Source of the DNA: an uncultured bacterium
GTDB taxonomy: Bacteria > Pseudomonadota > Gammaproteobacteria > Burkholderiales > Burkholderiaceae_F
NCBI GenBank assembly: GCA_905215795.1
Contig: CAJMRV010000050.1
Location: 1-10,070, forward strand
Reading direction: 5' to 3'
DNA: 10,070 bases
Part shown: piece by piece, positions 1 through 5,665 of the stretch
Layout: the number at the start of each line of letters is the position of its first letter
Position numbering within the stretch: position 1 is the stretch's first letter
The notes under the pieces: generated by a model
The model's database searches: none
What the model saw: only the letters and a program-made list of their open reading frames with translations
Told to the model about the DNA's origin: nothing
Program-made: the position numbers and the translations under genes

Positions 1-141
1 GGAAAGGGTGAAAATGGTAGTGAAATCAGGTGGTTTTGAAAGGGCGGCGACGCCTGGAACCGCCTCGATCAAGAACGAACAATGATTAATAGAGGCTTCT
101 CAAACGAAGAGGAGTCGGGATCCCGCCGGGACCGGAATCGT

Positions 142-158
142 CGATGACGTGGTCATCG
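142..158. promoter_or_regulatory. Inverted repeat, candidate operator or leader hairpin
   Basis: The sequence shows perfect 7-base arms CGATGAC and GTCATCG around a GTG centre, about 87 bases before the start codon of the ModA-like gene. The size and symmetry suit a dimeric transcription factor site. It does not resemble the ModE consensus I know, so no regulator is named. A second hairpin follows at 167-186, so an RNA-level role is equally possible. Confidence 0.35.
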
Positions 159-166
159 GGGCGGCG

Positions 167-186
167 GGGCGGACGAGCGTCCGCCC
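167..186 (+). other. Stem-loop in the leader of the ModA-like gene
   Basis: Arms GGGCGGAC and GTCCGCCC are perfectly complementary around a four-base GAGC loop. No T-run follows on either strand, so it is not a typical intrinsic terminator. It lies about 58 bases before the start codon. In such GC-rich DNA a stem of this size can occur without function. Confidence 0.4.
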
Positions 187-244
187 GGGCCCGAAGGAAT
201 GTGAAGCGGTCGAGCGGACGGGAATGAACTCGGGAGGCCCTGCC

Positions 245-973
245 ATGACCAAAGCTTTCACCATCTACCTCGCAAGCAGCCTGCACAGCGCCGTAAGCGA
301 GAACCTCGATTTGTTCGAGGACGTGCTCGACGCGCCCGTGCGCATGACCTACGGCCCCGCGGGGCTGCTCGTCAAGCGCCTCGTCGCGGGCGACAAGGCC
401 GACCTCTTCCTCTGCGCGGACGCCTCCTACGCCGAACGACTCGTCTCCGAGCTGGAGCTCCCCTTCGAGGTGACGCCCTGGATCAGGAACACGATGGGGC
501 TCTTCATCCGTGAGGACCGCGCCGGCAAGGACGCCCTCGAGAGCGTCCTCTCCCCGACGCTCCGGATAGGCATCTCGATGCCGGGAACGGACCCCTGCGG
601 CGACTACGCCATGGGATTCCTGCGGCGTGTCGATGCGTTCCACCACCGCCATGACGATCCGCTCACCGAGCGCGCCGTCGTGCTCGTCGGAGGCGAGAAC
701 ACCCCCACGGTGCCCGTGGGCGAACGCGCCCCGCGCTACTTCGTGGACCGCGGCGAGTGCGACGCCTTCATCGGCTACGCCCACAACGCGGAGAAGATCC
801 TCGCGGAGCCGGGCATGCCCATGCTGATGCAGCCGCTTCCCGAACAGTTCCTCGACCCGGTCGTCTACACCGCGACGGCGCTCTCCCGCCAGGGCGGGGC
901 CATGAAGCCGCTCTTCATGAAGGGGCCGCTCTATGATGCGGTGATCGCGAGCGGGTTCAAGCCGTTTGAGTGA
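245..973 (+). CDS. ModA-like oxyanion-binding protein without a signal peptide
   Basis: This 242-residue protein resembles the substrate-binding component of molybdate/tungstate ABC transporters (ModA/WtpA group, type II periplasmic binding fold). The beta-strand start (FTIYLASSL, residues 5-13) matches the mature N-terminus of ModA. A YGPAGLL stretch (36-42), an ADLFLCAD motif (52-59) and TDPCGDYA (115-122) occupy the positions of family ligand-site and hinge motifs. The start at 245 is chosen for GGGAGG at 232-237 with 7-base spacing. The frame stays open upstream to 149, but those codons have no signal-peptide character. ModA normally works in the periplasm, yet no export signal is visible from either start. 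No permease or ATPase gene is adjacent. It may be a cytoplasmic oxyanion binder, a sensor or a decayed transporter part. The fold is likely; the ligand and function are uncertain. Confidence 0.72.
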   Translation: MTKAFTIYLASSLHSAVSENLDLFEDVLDAPVRMTYGPAGLLVKRLVAGDKADLFLCADASYAERLVSELELPFEVTPWIRNTMGLFIREDRAGKDALESVLSPTLRIGISMPGTDPCGDYAMGFLRRVDAFHHRHDDPLTERAVVLVGGENTPTVPVGERAPRYFVDRGECDAFIGYAHNAEKILAEPGMPMLMQPLPEQFLDPVVYTATALSRQGGAMKPLFMKGPLYDAVIASGFKPFE

Positions 974-1043
974 ACGAAGTGAATCGATTGAGTTTGAGTG
1001 GGCCGCGTCCCCGACGCGGAACACTCCGTTTTTGAGGTCCAAC

Positions 1044-1083
1044 GCAAAGCCCCGGTCGTCGGTGACGATCGGGGCTTTGTTTC
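1044..1083 (+). terminator. Intrinsic terminator of the ModA-like gene, possibly bidirectional
   Basis: Arms AAAGCCCCG (1046-1054) and CGGGGCTTT (1070-1078) pair perfectly. The stem continues inward through GTCGTC/GACGAT with one G-T pair to a three-base loop. The plus-strand side runs into TTTGTTTC, suiting termination after the gene ending at 973. The opposite gene stops at 1109, so the same stem may end both convergent transcripts, though the T-run is poorer on the minus side. Confidence 0.82.
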
Positions 1084-1108
1084 GGGTCCGTCATGCCGGC
1101 GGCGGAAC

Positions 1109-1951
1109 TCAGAGGAAGAGTTCGTCCGCGGTGCCGAAGCGGATGATGCACACTTCGTCGGCGTTGAATTCGTAGATGAAGCCCAGGTGATCGAGCTCTT
1201 CGCCGAGGTCGTACCAGAAGGTGTCGACGGTGCCGCGCACGGGTTCGGCCCCTTCCGGGGTGCCGCCCGAGGCGAGGACCTCGAAGACGTCGTTGAGGCG
1301 GGCGAGCAGGCCGTTTCGTTTCGGGGAGCTGTGGATCCTCGACTTCTCCTTGTGGAAGGTGGGCGTCTCGATCACGTGCTTGGGAGCTTCGGGCGCGCGA
1401 TAGAGCGGGCTCGTCGTGTCCCCGGGGGCGGCCTTCCTCTCGCGGTCGCGCCAGCGGAGCTTCGCCTGGGATTCCTGGAGGGCGTTGAGCGTGATGAGGT
1501 TGGGGTGGCGCAGGCGGGGACGCATCGACGCCGTCGTCGCCACGGCCCTCGTGCCCGTGACGGGCGCGGGGAGGTTTTCTCCGCCGTCCGTCTTCCCGGA
1601 CGCTTCGCCGCTCTTCTCCGTTTTGTTCTCTTCGTCCGCTTCGTCGACGATCTCCGAGAGCGGCACCACTTCGCCCGTGAAGGCGGCCGTGAGCGTGGGC
1701 TCGGGTTCGTCGCCGTCCCCGGCGTCCTCCTCGAAGAGGCTCCCCTGGAGGAACGCCTCGGCGAGCGGGGCCTTCCTGCGGGCGGCGCGTCCGCGTGTCT
1801 TCTTGAGCGGCATCGCCCCTTCGCGGGCGGTGCGCTCGAGCACGATGGCGAGGGCCTTCTCGACGGTCATGCCTTCCGCCTCGATGAGTTCGCAGGCGCG
1901 TTCATAGAGGAGCGGTTCGATGTCGATGGTGATGGAGTAACGGGCGGTCAT
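1109..1951 (-). CDS. Fused DinJ/RelB-like antitoxin and YafQ/RelE-like toxin
   Basis: The 280-residue protein has two recognisable ends. Residues 5-49 look like the ribbon-helix-helix domain of DinJ/RelB antitoxins: a strand (YSITIDIE), two helices and the closing AREGAMPL, comparable to AREKALPF of E. coli DinJ. Residues 191-280 match YafQ/RelE toxins in length and layout: HVIETPTFHKEKSRI at the start, a helix at 214-227, then GFIYEF (257-262) and RFGTADELF (271-279), comparable to ERTGTHAALF in YafQ. Residues 55-190 are charged, Pro/Ala/Glu-rich and probably disordered. Normally DinJ and YafQ are separate proteins; the antitoxin binds and silences the ribosome-dependent mRNA endonuclease. 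Here the YafQ His87 position is Ala275 and the His63 position appears to be Gly250, so the toxin part may be inactive. There is no clear Shine-Dalgarno before the ATG. The gene runs convergent to the ModA-like gene. Confidence 0.75.
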   Translation of the reverse strand: MTARYSITIDIEPLLYERACELIEAEGMTVEKALAIVLERTAREGAMPLKKTRGRAARRKAPLAEAFLQGSLFEEDAGDGDEPEPTLTAAFTGEVVPLSEIVDEADEENKTEKSGEASGKTDGGENLPAPVTGTRAVATTASMRPRLRHPNLITLNALQESQAKLRWRDRERKAAPGDTTSPLYRAPEAPKHVIETPTFHKEKSRIHSSPKRNGLLARLNDVFEVLASGGTPEGAEPVRGTVDTFWYDLGEELDHLGFIYEFNADEVCIIRFGTADELFL

Positions 1952-2135
1952 GGTCTTGAGCGGTCGGATGAGGGATCCGGGAGGGCCGGTCCGGTGGAAG
2001 CGTCATCAAGCTCCCGAGGCCTCCCCTGCAAGGGTAGTCTAGCAGATTCACCTCGGGGCGACCCTCCGTGGAAAGCCCGCCCCCGGGCGGCTGCGGGGCT
2101 ACCCGCAGAAGGCGTTGAGGGCCTCCTGAATGAGG

Positions 2136-2167
2136 GTTTGCACTGATGCCGTTTCACTTGTGCAAAC
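2136..2167. repeat. Inverted repeat GTTTGCAC / GTGCAAAC
   Basis: Perfect 8-base arms at 2136-2143 and 2160-2167 are separated by 16 bases. The site lies about 190 bases before the start of the antitoxin-toxin fusion gene, far for a direct autoregulatory operator unless the transcript starts further upstream. No T-run flanks it, so termination is unlikely. Confidence 0.4.
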
Positions 2168-2223
2168 GGCCGTCTAACCCATGAGGCGTTCATGGATAAG
2201 TGTTCCTCCCGGAGTTATCTCCT

Positions 2224-2270
2224 CGATTATCTTGACCAAGGGGATAATCGCGGGACGTCCCGGACGTCCG
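2224..2270. repeat. Cluster of dyads: CGATTATC/GATAATCG and two GGACGTCC palindromes
   Basis: Arms CGATTATC (2224-2231) and GATAATCG (2243-2250) pair perfectly across an 11-base gap. Directly after them come the 12-base palindrome CGGGACGTCCCG (2251-2262) and the overlapping 10-base palindrome CGGACGTCCG (2261-2270), so GGACGTCC occurs twice at a 9-base period. Repeated symmetric sites of this kind usually bind dimeric regulators or form stems. The cluster lies between the antitoxin-toxin gene and the HTH gene's terminator, so it could control the former. That role is inference. Confidence 0.5.
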
Positions 2271-2322
2271 GGAACGGCCTCGTCGGGGGTTCGAAATCTC
2301 GCTTGCCGGTCTTTCAAGGACG

Positions 2323-2353
2323 AAAAAAATGGGTGCGGTAATTCACACCCATT
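2323..2353 (-). terminator. Intrinsic terminator of the HTH gene
   Basis: On the minus strand, arms AATGGGTG and CACCCATT form an 8-base stem around a 10-base loop, followed directly by a run of T (seven A at 2323-2329 on the plus strand). It lies about 80 bases past the stop codon of the helix-turn-helix gene and points the right way to end its transcript. This is one of the clearest terminators in the window. Confidence 0.85.
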
Positions 2354-2431
2354 CACTCGGGTATTTCTCACGCCCTTCAAACATGCGCGGAAAACCCGCT
2401 CTGTTTTGAACGGTCGTTCACCGTCCGTCGA

Positions 2432-2818
2432 TCAACGGAAGCGGGGCTTGACCTTGTACTTGCGTTCCGTGCGGCGGTTGGCGTTCTGCTGGTAGTAGGG
2501 CTTGAGCAGACGGTTTTCAATCAGGGGCGAGGTTTCAAGGCGGGCGCGGGTGGCCGGTTCGCGCTTGTACTTCTCGGCGAGGTCCTTGAGGAACTCGATT
2601 TCCTTGACGAGTTCCTGCTTGACCTGTTCGAGGTCGCGGCTCACCTGGTCGAGCTGCTCACGGGTGCGCGGGGCCTTGGTGCGCATCTTGATCCACCAGC
2701 GGTTGACCGTCTTGATGGAGAGGCCGAGTTCCTCGGCGATGTCGGTCTGGGTGCGACCCTGGTCGATAAGCGCGACGACGGCCATCTTGAAAGGATACGA
2801 TTGACGTTTCGAACTCAT
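2432..2818 (-). CDS. Stand-alone helix-turn-helix protein resembling IS3-type OrfA
   Basis: This 128-residue basic protein starts with a transposase-OrfA-like helix-turn-helix (residues 9-45). The pattern YPFKMAVVALIDQG, then TQTDIAEELGLSIKTVNRW, matches the first domain of IS3-family OrfA. Residues 53-86 (repeated LDQV, LEQV, LVKEIEFLKDL) should form a coiled coil for dimerisation. The tail (100-128) is rich in Arg, Lys and Asn. In IS3 elements OrfA binds DNA and is followed by the OrfB integrase, often through a frameshift. Here no OrfB remnant with a DDE signature is visible downstream, and the gene has its own promoter and terminator. AAGGA lies 8 bases before the ATG. It may be a domesticated DNA-binding protein, a regulator, or an insertion-sequence leftover. 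DNA binding is likely; its target is unknown. Confidence 0.7.
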   Translation of the reverse strand: MSSKRQSYPFKMAVVALIDQGRTQTDIAEELGLSIKTVNRWWIKMRTKAPRTREQLDQVSRDLEQVKQELVKEIEFLKDLAEKYKREPATRARLETSPLIENRLLKPYYQQNANRRTERKYKVKPRFR

Positions 2819-2890
2819 GGTACTTGTCCTTTGAACTTGCGGGCCGGAGGTCGCAGTGCGCAGCCGGAACCTGTGTCTAAAACAATCATC

Positions 2891-2936
2891 GGCTCCTCCG
2901 GTGGCGGCCCGTCGGGGTGTTGCCGCCGGGAGAGCC
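2891..2936 (-). promoter_or_regulatory. Stem-loop in the leader of the HTH gene, candidate attenuator
   Basis: The leader between the promoter at 2958-2987 and the gene can fold into a long stem. GGCTC pairs with GAGCC at the base, followed inward by GGCGGC pairing with GCCGCC around a 13-base loop. On the minus strand TTGTTTTAG follows within about 10 bases. This resembles a weak intrinsic terminator placed before the gene, so attenuation is possible. No leader peptide or ligand-binding fold was recognised. Confidence 0.4.
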
Positions 2937-2957
2937 GTTTCATTTATCTATGGCTTT

Positions 2958-2987
2958 ATTCTACTCATTAAATCCAACTTATGTAAA
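2958..2987 (-). promoter_or_regulatory. Sigma-70 type promoter of the HTH gene
   Basis: Read on the minus strand, TTTACA (2987-2982) and TAGAAT (2963-2958) are separated by 18 bases. Each differs from the consensus TTGACA/TATAAT by one base. The surrounding DNA is AT-rich in an otherwise GC-rich window. Transcription would start near 2950, giving a leader of roughly 130 bases before the ATG at 2818. Confidence 0.65.
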
Positions 2988-3170
2988 CCCATCTCTACTG
3001 TATAACCCTTATAAGGCCCCCTTTATTTTTTACCATTTGTAATCGCAAGGTGGACGGGGGAGGTGAGGGAAAAACGGGCTTCCTTTCGTACGGACAAAAG
3101 TTCCATATCCGTGATTCTACCAATAGGCTATCGGGTGCATAGAAAGGATTTATCAGTCCGATAGGGACGA
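2988..3170. other. AT-rich intergenic DNA between the HTH promoter and the ygfZ terminator
   Basis: No gene was recognised. Bases 2941-3000 contain 19 G or C out of 60 by hand count, far below the flanking genes. The stretch holds the 10-base palindrome CCTTATAAGG (3007-3016) and a dyad CTATCGG/CCGATAG (3128-3134, 3158-3164) with a 23-base centre. The change in composition suggests DNA of different origin or a long upstream regulatory area. Confidence 0.5.
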
Positions 3171-3203
3171 CGAAAAACACCCCGCGGCGGGGGCTGCGGG
3201 GTG
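3171..3203 (-). terminator. Intrinsic terminator of ygfZ
   Basis: Arms CACCCCGC (3178-3185) and GCGGGGTG (3196-3203) form an 8-base GC-rich stem. On the minus strand GTTTTTCG follows at once (five A at 3173-3177 on the plus strand). It lies about 35 bases past the ygfZ stop codon and is oriented to end that transcript. Confidence 0.85.
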
Positions 3204-3236
3204 CTCGAAGGGGGATGGGGTTTCCCCGATTGGTTT

Positions 3237-4157
3237 TCAGGCGAGGCGCGTGAAGTCGTCGACCACCACCGCTTCGGCGGCGTCGGGGCCAACGGAGACA
3301 GGGCCTTCGGCGGCCTTGGTGGAGCGCACCTGGACGAACCAGGTCTTCTCCGGGGTGTGCACGACCTGGGCCGTCGTGCCCACGGCCTCGTCGCCCATGA
3401 ACGTGTCCTCGCCCGTCGTGAGCGAGGGCGTGCGCCCTGCGGCGCAGAGCTCGGAGAGGCGGTTCGTCCTGCCCACGAACTTCAGGCGGGAGACGACCTC
3501 CTGGCCCGGGTAGCAGCCCTTGTCGAAGACCACGCCGCCGATCTCGTCGAGGCGCAGCATCTGCGGGACGAACTCGTTGACGGTGGAGGGCCAGACCCAC
3601 ACGCAGCCCGCCTTCATCTCCTCGAGGAGGAAGTCCGCCTCGGGGCGCACGGCCTTGAAGGGGGCCTCGTTCTCCGTCTCAATCCAGTAGAAGCGCTCGG
3701 CCTTGCCCGAGGCGTCCATCAGGAGCGAGGACGAGGTGAAGCGGGCCTCGCCGGCGCCGACCGGCTCGAGGCCGAGTTCCTCGCAGGCCTCGCGGGAGAG
3801 CCCGTAGACGAGGGCGCCCGTCAGGGGCGTCACGGTGACTTTCGAGCGGAGCACGAACATCTTGAGGCGCTTGGCGACGGACTCGACGAGCGCGGCGGGG
3901 AGCACCACCCAGATGCTGTCCTCACGCTCCACGGCGTAGCGCAGGATCGTCTGGATGCGGCCGTTGTACTGGCACCAGGCCGCCAGAAGCGAGCGGCCCG
4001 ACTGGCCGAGCACGCGGTTGGTGATCTGGTTGTGCAGGAACGTGGCGGCGTCCTCGCCTTCCAGGCGGATCACGCCGAGGCTCTCGAGGCGGGCGGCCGA
4101 GAGGCGTTCGGGGGCGGGTTCGACGTCGGTGAAGACGCCTTCGGGAGTGTTCGTCAT
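3237..4157 (-). CDS. ygfZ: YgfZ/GcvT-type folate-binding protein for Fe-S cluster maintenance
   Basis: The 306-residue product matches YgfZ, the tetrahydrofolate-dependent helper of iron-sulfur cluster assembly and repair in the cytoplasm. The family signature K-G-C-Y-x-G-Q-E is intact at residues 213-220, with the Cys at 215 that is needed in E. coli YgfZ. The N-terminal segment LGVIRLEGEDAATFLHNQIT (27-46) is also typical. Its length is close to the E. coli protein (about 326). The ATG is preceded only by a GAAGAAA purine stretch, a weak ribosome site. It lies downstream of mltG on the same strand but is separated by 329 bases that include a terminator-like hairpin, so it is probably transcribed from its own promoter, which I could not place. 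Identification is secure; it ends at a clear terminator. Confidence 0.93.
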   Translation of the reverse strand: MTNTPEGVFTDVEPAPERLSAARLESLGVIRLEGEDAATFLHNQITNRVLGQSGRSLLAAWCQYNGRIQTILRYAVEREDSIWVVLPAALVESVAKRLKMFVLRSKVTVTPLTGALVYGLSREACEELGLEPVGAGEARFTSSSLLMDASGKAERFYWIETENEAPFKAVRPEADFLLEEMKAGCVWVWPSTVNEFVPQMLRLDEIGGVVFDKGCYPGQEVVSRLKFVGRTNRLSELCAAGRTPSLTTGEDTFMGDEAVGTTAQVVHTPEKTWFVQVRSTKAAEGPVSVGPDAAEAVVVDDFTRLA

Positions 4158-4189
4158 AGTGTTTCTTCGCTCAATCGATGTGTCTGGGC

Positions 4190-4221
4190 GGACCGGCGGC
4201 GTGAAAAAACGCGTCCGGTCC
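4190..4221 (-). other. Stem-loop in the ygfZ leader
   Basis: GGACCGG (4190-4196) pairs with CCGGTCC (4215-4221), and GCGT pairs with ACGC inside, around an A-rich loop (T-rich on the minus strand). It lies about 33 bases before the ygfZ start codon. It lacks a following T-run on the minus strand, so a role in transcript stability or translation is more likely than termination. No function can be assigned from the sequence alone. Confidence 0.45.
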
Positions 4222-4382
4222 CGGTGGGGAAAGTCTAGCGGAGGACGCCCTCCGGGACAAGGGAGGCGGTTGCGATTTGCAAAACCTTGAAAAGTTTTGA
4301 AAACATTTCGTCCATGCGCTTTGAAGGCCGCCGGTCATGTCGTTCGAAGCGCATGTTCCGCCGCGGTCCTCTTCAACGAGAA

Positions 4383-4442
4383 ACCCCCGCCGGCGGGACC
4401 CGTGCGCCGCATCGATGCGGCCGGTCCCTTCCTGACGGGGGT
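4383..4442 (-). terminator. Nested hairpin after mltG, probable terminator
   Basis: Three stems are nested: ACCCCCG/CGGGGGT on the outside, GGGACC/GGTCCC in the middle, and the 14-base palindrome CCGCATCGATGCGG (4407-4420) at the tip. It begins about 45 bases past the mltG stop. Read on the minus strand it ends in GGGTTTCTCG, a short T-run only, so termination may be partial or Rho-assisted. The three-tier symmetry is stronger than needed for a simple terminator. Confidence 0.6.
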
Positions 4443-4486
4443 GGTTTGCAATCCCTCCCATGCGGAGGAACGGCAATGGCAATGGG

Positions 4487-5665
4487 TTACTTGAGGCCCG
4501 TCGGGACGGGGACGTCCGCGTCGGGTTTCCCGGGCGCCGCCTTCCTCGTCCTCAGGTACGTGTTGACGGCGCGGTTGTGGGCGCGCAGCGTCTCGGAGAA
4601 CTCGCTCGTGCCGTCACCCTTGGCGACGAAGTAGAGGTACTTCGTCTGGGCGGGGTTCAGCGCCGCCTCGATCGAGGCCTTCGTCGGGGCGCCGATCGGC
4701 GTGGGCGGCAGGCCCGTCATCGTGTACGTGTTGTAGGGCGTGGGTGTCTTCAGGTGGGTCTTCGTGATCGCGCCCTTGTAGCGCTGGCCGATCCCGTAGA
4801 TCACGGTCGGGTCGCTCTGCAGGGGCATGCCCGCCTTGAGGCGGTTGTGGAAGACCGAGCTCACCAGGGCGCGGTCGGCGCCGTGGCCCGTTTCACGCTC
4901 GATGATGCTCGCGAGCGTGAGGACGTCGTGGGGCGAGGCGAGGGGAGCCGCAAGGGGTTTCCCTGCGATGGCGGCGGCGAGTTCGTCGCGCTGCTTCGCG
5001 AGGGCGAGCTTGAGGACGGCGAGGTCGGTCGTGCCCGGAGAGTAGTGGTAGGTTTCGGGCGCAAGGTAGCCCTCGGGCGAATCCGCATCGATGCCGAGCG
5101 CCTTGGCGAGTTCCGCATCGCTCATCTTCGTCGTCTTCCTCACGAGTTCGGGGGCCTCCTCGAGGAGCGCGCGCACCTCGCCGATCGTGGCGCCGTCCGG
5201 AATGCGGAAGATGTCGTCGGCCAGCGCGGGACGGTCGAGGATTTCAAGGAGTTCCTGACGGGTGGCCGTCACGGGCACGCGGTAGCGGCCCTGTTGGATG
5301 CCCTTGAGGGTGTGTTCGGTGCCGTAGAGCCCGTTGAGGATGCGGTAGCGCCACGGGGCGAGGTCGAGACCGGAGGCGCGGAGCTTCTCGAAGACCGTGC
5401 GGGCCGAGTCGCCGCGTTTGACCGACACGGTGACCGTGTCGACCGCCTCGACGCCCGAACGCAGACCAATCGGGGACTTCACCCAGTAGTTCTTGCCCCC
5501 GAGGTAGCAGGCGATTCCCAGCACGATCAGGACGGCGATGGCCGGGAGTCCCCGCGGGAGGTTCGTCTCGGGGGGATTGGGCGTGAGTTTGGGAATGCCC
5601 GTCGGGGCGGCCGGGCTCAGGTCCTTCGGATCGATCCCGGGATGCTTCTCGGAGTGTTTTGTCAC
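4487..5665 (-). CDS. mltG: Endolytic peptidoglycan transglycosylase MltG
   Basis: The 392-residue protein is the YceG/MltG-type lytic transglycosylase, an inner-membrane enzyme that cleaves nascent glycan strands in the periplasm. Residues 39-56 form one membrane helix after a Pro-rich cytoplasmic tail. A LysM-like region follows (about 76-150), then the catalytic domain with LASIIERET (251-259), whose Glu residues match the active-site block of E. coli MltG. SDPTVIYG (284-291), TPYNTYTMTGLPPTPI (309-324) and YLYFVAKGDG (343-352) are all family hallmarks. The start is a GTG with AAGGAAGAG about 8 bases upstream; no better ATG lies ahead of the membrane segment. In E. coli the homologue sits directly before tmk on the same strand. 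Here it is divergent from tmk, with ygfZ downstream. Identification is secure. Confidence 0.95.
   Translation of the reverse strand: MTKHSEKHPGIDPKDLSPAAPTGIPKLTPNPPETNLPRGLPAIAVLIVLGIACYLGGKNYWVKSPIGLRSGVEAVDTVTVSVKRGDSARTVFEKLRASGLDLAPWRYRILNGLYGTEHTLKGIQQGRYRVPVTATRQELLEILDRPALADDIFRIPDGATIGEVRALLEEAPELVRKTTKMSDAELAKALGIDADSPEGYLAPETYHYSPGTTDLAVLKLALAKQRDELAAAIAGKPLAAPLASPHDVLTLASIIERETGHGADRALVSSVFHNRLKAGMPLQSDPTVIYGIGQRYKGAITKTHLKTPTPYNTYTMTGLPPTPIGAPTKASIEAALNPAQTKYLYFVAKGDGTSEFSETLRAHNRAVNTYLRTRKAAPGKPDADVPVPTGLK

Larger units (their letters stand above)
1..244. other. Left-edge non-coding region and leader of the ModA-like gene
   Basis: No gene could be recognised here. One plus-strand frame is open from base 2 to a TGA at 83-85 and could be the last 27 codons of a gene starting left of the window, but its residues suggest no family. 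The rest holds two clear inverted repeats: a 17-base dyad at 142-158 and a hairpin at 167-186 (8-base arms, GAGC loop). Both lie in the probable leader or promoter region of the gene at 245. No convincing -35/-10 pair was found. Confidence 0.5.
1952..2322. other. Gene-poor region upstream of the antitoxin-toxin fusion
   Basis: No convincing gene was found between the fusion gene and the terminator at 2323. Short frames here have no recognisable content. The stretch is rich in inverted repeats: a hairpin at 2091-2108 (CTGCGGG/CCCGCAG), a dyad at 2136-2167, a dyad at 2224-2250 and overlapping palindromes at 2251-2270. The promoter of the fusion gene should lie here on the minus strand, but I could not find a good -35/-10 pair. 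Confidence 0.5.
4158..4486. other. ygfZ-mltG intergenic region
   Basis: No credible gene is seen. A 103-codon minus-strand frame (4171-4482) has an Arg/Pro-rich sequence with no family resemblance and overlaps both structured elements, so it is probably spurious. The region holds the nested hairpin at 4383-4442 next to mltG, an A/T-rich patch at 4275-4310 containing the palindrome GTTTTGAAAAC, and a hairpin at 4190-4221 before ygfZ. The ygfZ promoter is expected here. Confidence 0.5.

Noticed and set aside
964..1000. Direct repeat GTTTGAGTG at 964-972 and 992-1000
   Set aside because: Only two short copies exist, one inside the end of the ModA-like gene; no third unit or spacer pattern suggests an array.
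998..2146. Long plus-strand open frame opposite the antitoxin-toxin gene
   Set aside because: It is Arg/Gly/Glu-rich with no family motif and mirrors the minus-strand gene; long antisense frames are expected in GC-rich DNA.
2281..2310. GGTTCGAAATC resembling a tRNA T-loop
   Set aside because: The flanking bases do not form a T-arm stem, and no acceptor, D or anticodon arm could be fitted.
2174..2380. 68-codon minus-strand frame downstream of the HTH gene, checked as an OrfB remnant
   Set aside because: It has no DDE-type motif and spans the HTH terminator, so it is neither OrfB nor a credible gene.
3201..4238. Plus-strand open frame of 345 codons opposite ygfZ
   Set aside because: The minus strand encodes an unmistakable YgfZ with its signature motif; the plus frame has low-complexity His/Arg/Gly/Glu content.
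4171..4482. 103-codon minus-strand frame between mltG and ygfZ
   Set aside because: It has no family resemblance, a mixed Arg/Pro/Ser sequence, and overlaps two structured elements.
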